Of a stretch of 64,000 nt of DNA, positions 57,351-64,000 are shown one piece after another. This DNA is from Planococcus citri (taxonomy: Eukaryota > Arthropoda > Insecta > Hemiptera > Pseudococcidae): NCBI RefSeq assembly GCF_950023065.1, contig NC_088681.1, positions 38,288,836-38,352,835 on the forward strand, read 5' to 3'. A program made the translations under genes and the position numbers. Under the pieces are notes generated by a model. The model worked only from the letters and a program-made list of their open reading frames with translations. It did not search any database and had not been told where the DNA came from. Numbering within the stretch: position 1 is the stretch's first letter; the number at the start of each line of letters is the position of its first letter.

Positions 57351-59503
57351 TGAAAAATGGAATTCAGTATTTATATGAACTTTAGCCTGCTGATGAATTT
57401 TCTCCTATTACTTATTAAAAGCAAGCTTAATAATTTAAAAAATATTTTCAAAAAATTAAAAACTCAAAAATCATGCGTCAACCTATTTTAAAACGTACAA
57501 AATAATGATAAGAACAATACAATTTGGCAAAATGACCAACTCTCCTCCCATTAAAAAAATCCACATGAATGGGGAAAATGTTGGAAAATTATTTTAATTG
57601 AAAATCGAAAAAAATGTAAGAATGATAGGTGAAGGTAAGTACAAAAAAATGACATTTTGTCAAGACATCGAAGAAAAAGTAGAACCTTTTTGACAAAGAC
57701 AAAGATGTCGAGACGTAAGAGCAAAAACGCGTCCAAAAGTAAATGTCACCCCCCCCCCCCCGGATGAGAAATTGATTTGCAAAAAAAGCATTAAATTATA
57801 AACTTGAAATTGACATTTTTAAAACCAACTTTTCATTAAGAAATTCAAAAATTGCCAAGCTCTTCAAAAACTACGCTCATTTTTTGATCTGCATTATTAC
57901 AACCACATAATTCCCGGTTATCATAACTTGAACAAGAACTTCACGACATGAGTCAGCATCACTATCACTTTCAAGCGAATTGCACGACATTCCTCATTCA
58001 CTACTTGCTCCTCAACACGCGAATATCATATCTTTTTCGTTTTTTATGCGAAATTCTGCAACTACCTTAAAAGTTGGAATCATTTCAAATACTGATACAA
58101 TACTCGTCAAATATTCGCAAATCACCCATCCTCCTCCATTTAAGAACCTTTTAAGGTAAACTGGTCGCAATACGGAGGATCATACCAACCAAACAATAAT
58201 TTACTTCGCACACAATCGAGCATCTATTATCAAAAAATCGTGTCCGTCTACTGGTAAAAATTACGCTATCGATGCACGCGACGAAGTGCCGATTCATGCT
58301 CAATCAACGAAAAAATTCTCATCACAATTGCACCTATATAAATACAATAAGTACACTTTGTACTCGTGCAGCGACAAGTACCACCTATCCATTAATATTA
58401 CACGCAAATAAACCTGTTCGATTGTGTACAATACCTTGATATGTAATTTTCCTCACGCGTACTTTTTCTTTTCAATTTTTCACCAATATAATCATCTTAG
58501 GTGCGCGAAATTGTTGCGGTAATAAAGCACAGCGCCTCGACAATGAAATTTTTCAGCAAATTTATCGCACATTGTTAACATTGTAAAAAAAATGACGCGC
58601 GCCTGAATCAAGGTCGAAAATATATAACCGACGAGAGACCAGATCGAATTTCCTCGTGGCTCACATAGGGAAAAAATTACGAAAAATATAATCATAAAAC
58701 AAAGCGAGTTATTAATTTTGTTGTTATTTTTCACATAGGTAGGGTATTTTTCATGAAAACGACAAAAAAATCAAGTACCCTGAAAAAAATTAAACACGAG
58801 GCAAAGAAAAACACCGTTTATTTGTTTTCTCAGGTATATACTTCGAAGAAAATTGTCCGAAGGAGGAAGGTAGAAAATAGAAATAGGACAAAAATGAAAA
58901 TTATTTTCTCTCATTAATTTTATCGCTTTCGTGTTTGTTTTAAAGCTAAAATGAAAAATTCATAAGTCGAAATTTGAAACGAAACATTTTTTATAGGGTG
59001 TAGTTAATTTTTCATTTTAATTTCTCAAACCCTTCTCGACTCGCGTCTTCTTTTCTGCCACCTCTATCTGCCTCAACGATTTTTTGCTGTTCATCATGAG
59101 TAGGTATCTTAATGAAAATTCGAGATAAAATGTATACTCAGGTACTTTACTTATACTATTAATAGAAAATCGAGCAGAATTGTTTCAATTAAGAAGTACG
59201 TACGTATACATTGAAGTGAGAAAATAGTAAACACGCATGCATTTTTTTTTTGTTCAAATCACAAAGTGAAAAAAAACTTTCTGCGGGAAGGATTCATTAA
59301 AGGCACGAAAAATATTATTCATTCAATTACAAGTCAATTATAAAAAAGGAAAGAAGTATTGACGTCATAGAATGATAATGCATACTTAAGTATATTCGAA
59401 AAAATTACACAGTCGAGGAAACTTGGAAAGAGAAAAGAGATGAAGGAAACAGATAAGAAATAACACCCACGCAGCATACACCATGAGGGACAAGCTTTCG
59501 TCT
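57351..59503. other. Non-coding segment between foldback copies
   Basis: AT-rich, with a run of 13 C at 57749-57761. 57900-58700 is less repetitive. No splice-supported exon or domain is seen. Confidence 0.45.
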
Positions 59504-60535
59504 AACGAGAAAACCTCTCGAGGGGTACGCCTCCGAATTGAGCATGACCGCCATTTTTGGAAAGAATATGGTTTGAGGTTTGAAACCCCCATAACCAAAA
59601 CTTCAGCTGCCCAAATTAATTATCTGATTTTTGACAAATTTTTGAAAATCCGAAATTGATCATTTTCGACGATTTTATGCTCTTTAATTAAAGTAAAATT
59701 CAGTAAGAATAATTAATGAAAATTAGTCCCGAAACAAATTTCACCATTTTCATATCATTTTGGAGTCTCCAGCGCAATTTTCAATTTTTCCAGAATTTTA
59801 GAATCTCTCCAGAAGACGTGAAAATTAATTTAGATAGCCAAAATTCGAGTTGTGTGGCTTACCTATTCGCGTCCTATTTCCACATTTGGTAGGATTTCCA
59901 GGTGAACGCACCTCGAAGGTGTTTTCCTGTTTTCTGACCAGAATTCTTCACTTGAACTATCATTAAAAAAGTACAGATTAAAAAAACGCACTCAACGAGT
60001 CCACCTGGAAATCACGCCAAATATGGGTAAACTCGCTAAATAGATCAAGAATAAGTCACCACTCGTTTTAGCAGCCCAAATCAATTTTGACGCCTTTTGG
60101 AGAAATTTTTAAAATTCTGGAGAAATCGAAAATCGTGCTGGAGGCTCCACGGCTCCAGAATGACTCGAAATGGTGAAATTTGGATTCGGGATGAGGCTTG
60201 TTTTAGACTAGATACGAATGATGCAAATTTCAAAAATTTCTCTACAAACAGAAAATATTTGATTTTTTCCAATATTCTGGAGAAACCTAAAATTGCGTGG
60301 GAGGCACCAGAATGACGGGAAATGGTGAAATTTGGTTCGAGGGAGTTGATATTGATTTCAGAATTATTTTTCATAATTTTTACAAAAAATTTCATTTTTT
60401 TCAAGAAGGGCATAAATCGCCGAAAATGGTCAATTTTGGGTTCGCAAGAATTTGCAAAAAATAAAAAAATGAAAGGCAGCTGAGATTTTGGTTTCTTCCA
60501 AATTTGTTCCCAAGGTGTCCTTCTATTCCTTCACC
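59504..60535. repeat. Foldback repeat family A, longer subfamily copy
   Basis: It opens AACGAGAAAACCTCTCGAGG and ends near GGCAGCTGAGATTTTGGTTT and TTCCCAAGGTGTCC. The interior is longer than in the 17955 copy and contains a second palindrome (GAACGCACCTCGAAGGTG) and AAAAAAACGCACTCAACGAG. That interior is shared with 11580-11640, which defines a subfamily. Two short open frames here are by-products. Confidence 0.7.
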
Positions 60536-61414
60536 TGAAGAACAGAATGCTTGATCTGAAACGCCATTGAGGGAGTCTTATCCAAAAAATAAGTACATAT
60601 TCGAACTAATCACCCTCAAAACCCAAACAAACGACATGTCACACATCATTTATTATTTTTTGGTAAGTAGGTATTTCAACTTTGCTTAATAGGTGTACTG
60701 ATGGGGGGGGGGGGGATCATCAGATCAACCGGATCGAGACTCGGATTCAGCGCTTTCAAATTAATTAATAAAAATTAATATGCCACATTGCCACATCACT
60801 TTTGATTTTTTTTTGGATTTCAATTAAAGTTGGGATCCTTGCAACTCCTAAAAGAACAAAAGGATGATAAAATCCTATTTTGAAAATCAGTTCGTAATTT
60901 TTCAACATTTTTAAAAAACATTTCCTATCGAGATTTTATCATTTCAGTTGCTGATAAAAATTTCCTAATATTCTCTTTAAATTTCCATCAACACATTGGC
61001 TCAAAAGGTCAACAAGTCTTTAAAAAGGAGCTTTCAAAAAATCAGCAACCGCAATTACCGGAAAATTACAAGGCTCGCTTCATTTTTCCCGTCTCCTACC
61101 TTTCTTGGAAAATTGAGACCGAAATGATAATATTAGTTACTTTACACAGTACCAAGAAAAAACCTCATAAAAAATTGAGAAAAATTAAAAGACTCGACTG
61201 TCAAAGCTATTTCCAAAACCCACGATAAAAAATTCGACATTAGGACATTTCATCTGAATTTTTGAACTTTTCTCGAATAATTTGATCATAAAATGTCTTA
61301 TGTTGGGCAACGAATCAGAATATACAAATCGATGGTATTTGTTTTCCAATCTTCCACCGAACGCCTTTTTTCACTCCTAAAATGTCAGTGAAAAAAATCT
61401 ACAAAATTCCTTAC
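60536..61414. other. Downstream flank of the 267-codon frame
   Basis: AT-rich, with 13 G at 60703-60715. If the frame at 61415 is spliced at GTGAGTAAGG, its intron starts here. No continuing exon could be picked out. Confidence 0.45.
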
Positions 61415-62218
61415 TCACAACCGACATGTATTTCTTTTATGTGTATCTTTCGTATGATTCTGTTGTCGAATAATTTCTCGAAGATATTGTATTTTATTTT
61501 CACTATGATTACGCGAAGTTGACGTTGACGTAGCGTTAGTTGTAGTGCTGGAGGTAGAGACGGTGGAGGGTCCATTTATCTTAACGTTACGCAATCGTAA
61601 ATTTACTCTGGTTGGTTCTTTGTATACAGGCACCGGTGGTTTTTTCGGGTAAGTTTTCGGTTTGGTTACATTTTCCGGTACAGTTCGAGCGATTTTTTCA
61701 TCATTATAGAGTCTGCGCAGGACGCTGGCGTGAGTATGAGCGACGGGTATATCCGGCGGATCTTGTAAATATTCAGGATATGGAACCGGTCTGGGTATCT
61801 TGACGCCTTCGCCGGTACTTCTTTCGAGTAAATTCAAGAAATCTCTTTCGAATCTTAGAAGAAATTGCTGAAGTTTGTATTCGTTGGCTAACAGATCATC
61901 TTCGTCGATTATGGCCAACTTATCAGATACTCTGGCGGGTTTCTTTTTACTGCAGGATTTTTCGGTATGTAAAATTGGCTTTTCGGCCGAAATCTCGGAT
62001 AGTTCCTCGGTGAGCAGAATTCCAGGGAGAGTTTTGCGAGGATAAGGTAATTGTAAAGGGTTTCCCGACTTCGAGGCTCGTTTATGAGCCAATTTACTTA
62101 ACCCGTTGAATATAAATACGGAAATTACTCGTATTGCGAACATAGTTGTTAGAATGTTACACGCTGAATGAGGCAAAGAGTACATGTTGGGGTACTTTTT
62201 TCTATTTTTGCCAAGCAT
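61415..62218 (-). CDS. Unrecognised 267-codon reading frame (exon of an unknown gene)
   Basis: This is the longest open frame in the window and is too long to be chance in such AT-rich DNA. Its base composition is also richer in G and C than the flanks. No family is recognised. Residues 19-43 are moderately hydrophobic, with an Arg at 30, and follow a basic start (GKNRKK), so a weak membrane anchor or targeting segment is possible. Residues 105-135 (LLANEYKLQQFLLRFERDFL) look helical. Residues 145-165 are Pro-rich (IPRPVPYPEYLQDPPDIPV), 190-205 hold YPKKPPVPVYKEP, and 215-240 are Ser/Thr-rich. The frame stays open for 33 codons upstream of this ATG, to 62317. The TGA overlaps a strong donor, TT|GTGAGTAAGG, so the protein may continue into an unseen exon. 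It lies upstream of the visible goliath-like exons on the same strand, but its phase cannot splice directly to them. Confidence 0.7.
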   Translation of the reverse strand: MLGKNRKKYPNMYSLPHSACNILTTMFAIRVISVFIFNGLSKLAHKRASKSGNPLQLPYPRKTLPGILLTEELSEISAEKPILHTEKSCSKKKPARVSDKLAIIDEDDLLANEYKLQQFLLRFERDFLNLLERSTGEGVKIPRPVPYPEYLQDPPDIPVAHTHASVLRRLYNDEKIARTVPENVTKPKTYPKKPPVPVYKEPTRVNLRLRNVKINGPSTVSTSSTTTNATSTSTSRNHSENKIQYLREIIRQQNHTKDTHKRNTCRL

Positions 62219-62555
62219 TTTTTTTTCGTCTCCCGCTTTGAAAAAAAAACCAGGTCGTGTTTTGTATCGAGCGTTACAGAATAACAGCGAGACGTTAAAG
62301 GTAAATATTTTCTCGTATCAAAGATGTAATTACCAGTGACGACGAGGTAATTAAATTTTATTTAAAGGAAAGAAACTTACTCGAGTGATAATTTGTTTAC
62401 AGTCGGTGAGCGCCACTGCATCGACTGTAATTAGATATCGAACCCGGGGTAACGTGTTTTAGGGTTGTAAATTGCATTTTACCATATTTCGACGAACGTC
62501 TTATCAAATTTGCACTTCCCATCCACAATTCCACATCCATCCTACTATTGTTTAA
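62219..62555. promoter_or_regulatory. Possible bidirectional promoter / divergent 5' region
   Basis: This stretch of about 340 bp separates the start of the minus-strand 267-codon frame from the plus-strand ATG at 62556. If both are genes, it must hold their two 5' ends. It is less AT-rich than the flanks and has several CG dinucleotides (CGAACCCGGGGTAACG near 62439). It also holds a possible 44-bp minus-strand microexon at 62381-62424. No clear TATA box or initiator could be assigned, so the call rests on gene layout only. Confidence 0.25.
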
Positions 62556-62604
62556 ATGGCGAATAGCGAAGAAATTTCGCAAAAAATACCTTCGCTTCGA
62601 ACTT
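62556..62604 (+). CDS. Candidate first coding exon of a divergent plus-strand gene
   Basis: An ATG in good context (TTTAAATGGCG), with an in-frame TAA directly before it, opens 16 codons, MANSEEISQKIPSLRT plus one base. It ends at a strong donor (ACTT|GTAAGTATT). The peptide is hydrophilic and matches no family I recognise. The pairing of a good start context with a near-consensus donor 49 bases later, facing away from the 267-codon frame, suggests a first exon. No downstream exon with the matching phase was found before 64000. The obvious acceptor at 63034-63035 would give an immediate stop. It could be chance. Confidence 0.3.
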
Positions 62605-64000
62605 GTAAGTATTACATTCTCATTTCAATTCAACGATGTGCATATTCGCGACAGTGAATATTTTTAATGGTATTTTTCTACGAGTTAATTTAATTCTGCT
62701 ACTTGGTTCGCGAATTCGTAAAATCTAACGAGAACGATGATTGAATCGGGTACTTGAAGATGTTATTTACAAATTGCCAAGTAAAGAGAATTTCATCGCA
62801 CCCTTCGCCATCTCGAGTAATACGATTCGAAATTATTGAGACAAAAATTTAACAATCACAACCTCGAATCAGCTAAGTAAGAGAAAATGCTCGTAGATGG
62901 AACTGCGAGAGCATTGTTCGAGCAACTATGAAAGAAAATGCGAAATTGAATAATCTACTTTATTGTTTTTTTGTTTCTCGGAGTTTTTTTATCCGGTGTT
63001 AAAAGATGTCGAATGATTGTAGTTTTTTGTTTAGAAAAATTTTCCAAACAAAAAAATACAACGAAACTGCTGAATCGAGTACCTACGTACAATTTCAAAA
63101 GAGGTTGAACCTTGTCTTGTGCAGTCGTGACGAGCAAATGAATGAAGGAATTGATAGAATGAGAGTTTACAAAGTGCAAATACATATATCGAAAATAATT
63201 ATGTTTTACTCCTCCCTCGGAGATTTTGAATATTATGCAGAGATAAACCAAAAAATCAATTCACTTAAAAAAAAATACCATACTTATATTTCCCCTCAAG
63301 GATATGAAGCTATAATTATACGAGTAGATATAAGCACCAAATAAAGGTGAGAATACTGAGAAGTCAAATGAACTTTAAAAAAGATCTCTCATCTTACTGA
63401 CTACATCTGATAAAGGCATCGAAGGAAACCAACTTGAAAAAAATTCAATATACCGAAGTGGAAAGTGCACGTGACAGAAATAAACATCGGATTTTGGTGA
63501 AGACTAGACCTCAGCTGAGGCAAATCGGCCGGTGATATGACAAAGACAACAAAGAAAGCTTAAAAAATATGCAAAATGTGCACGTGATAAAAATATTCGT
63601 CGCGTATTGTGGTAGTAAGGAAATGACCTCTGTTATTTGTCTTCGTAGCCCCCTGGAGCGACAAAGATTCGATAATGAAATAATTTATTTTCGTGGCACT
63701 TCATCAAATCACGTGGCTTTTGTGTTCGATTATGTATACGCTTGTGATGAGCGCGTGCAGTGAGCTGAAGTTTGATATTTTTAATCAAATTTTGTGGCTT
63801 TGTGGCCAGACAAAGATGTTTTTTCAAAGGTTCAATATCGAATTTCTCGTGTAAAGGTTTAATTGCATGTTGTGTGGATAGTTTGTGTTTGTATTGCCTT
63901 GATTTCACGACATTAAAACGCAACCTCATCTTTTCAACATTTAAAAATTCGCCATCCTCCACAGTCTTCATCCCCCAAAAATCGTACTCGAATGTTGAAA
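62605..64000. other. Right edge: two weak open frames, no recognised gene
   Basis: A plus-strand frame at 63006-63344 (112 codons) and a minus-strand frame at 63633-63971 (112 codons) have mixed, protein-like composition but no recognised family. The minus frame contains two similar blocks, CACAAAGCCACAAAATTTGA and CACAAAAGCCACGTGATTTG, which hints at an internal duplication. Either could be an exon fragment, but start and splice evidence is missing. Confidence 0.35.

Noticed and set aside
63006..63344. A 112-codon plus-strand frame as exon 2 of the gene starting at 62556
   Set aside because: The acceptor at 63034-63035 is out of phase with the T left over by the first exon and would create an immediate TAA.
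1..64000. tRNA, rRNA, CRISPR, operons or bacterial regulatory signals
   Set aside because: No B-box-like GGTTCGANTCC in a tRNA context, no rRNA blocks and no regular spacer arrays were found. The intron structure shows the DNA is eukaryotic.

Overview
The window is eukaryotic nuclear DNA, very probably from an insect. It is AT-rich, has no bacterial-style gene packing, and its one clearly recognisable gene is broken by GT-AG introns of 2.7 to 22.8 kb. The dense words TAGGTAGGTACCTAC and TACTCGTA suggest a sternorrhynchan hemipteran such as a mealybug, but that is a guess from word usage, not a demonstrated identity.

From 51,367 down to 11, the minus strand carries seven exons of a goliath/RNF130/RNF150-type transmembrane RING-H2 E3 ubiquitin ligase. 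In order they encode the end of the protease-associated (PA) luminal domain, the transmembrane helix, a basic juxtamembrane linker, the first and second halves of the RING-H2 finger, and two C-terminal tail exons. All six junctions join in frame. The 3' end runs off the left edge. The exons for the signal peptide and most of the PA domain were not found and probably lie beyond the right edge or in the 51.4-64 kb stretch.

The introns are filled with repeats rather than genes. They hold a 451-bp hAT-type MITE with 8-bp target duplications (664-1114), a 264-bp TA-flanked MITE with ~71-bp inverted termini (34,441-34,704), a 215-bp tandem repeat, an eroded 30-nt minisatellite that still reads as a decapeptide repeat, three long arrays of degenerate AT-rich units, and several dispersed foldback (large inverted repeat) families. 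One AT-rich array sits between the two arms of a foldback copy. A candidate alternative 3'-terminal exon with a strong acceptor and matching phase lies in the largest intron (42,045-42,144).

The right end (about 61.4-62.6 kb) holds a second locus. A 267-codon minus-strand reading frame of unknown function is far too long to be chance in this composition. About 340 bp away, on the plus strand, a short ATG exon ends at a strong splice donor. Together they look like a divergent gene pair lying upstream of, or inside the 5' intron of, the goliath-like gene. Most other short open frames are chance readings of AT-rich intron sequence.
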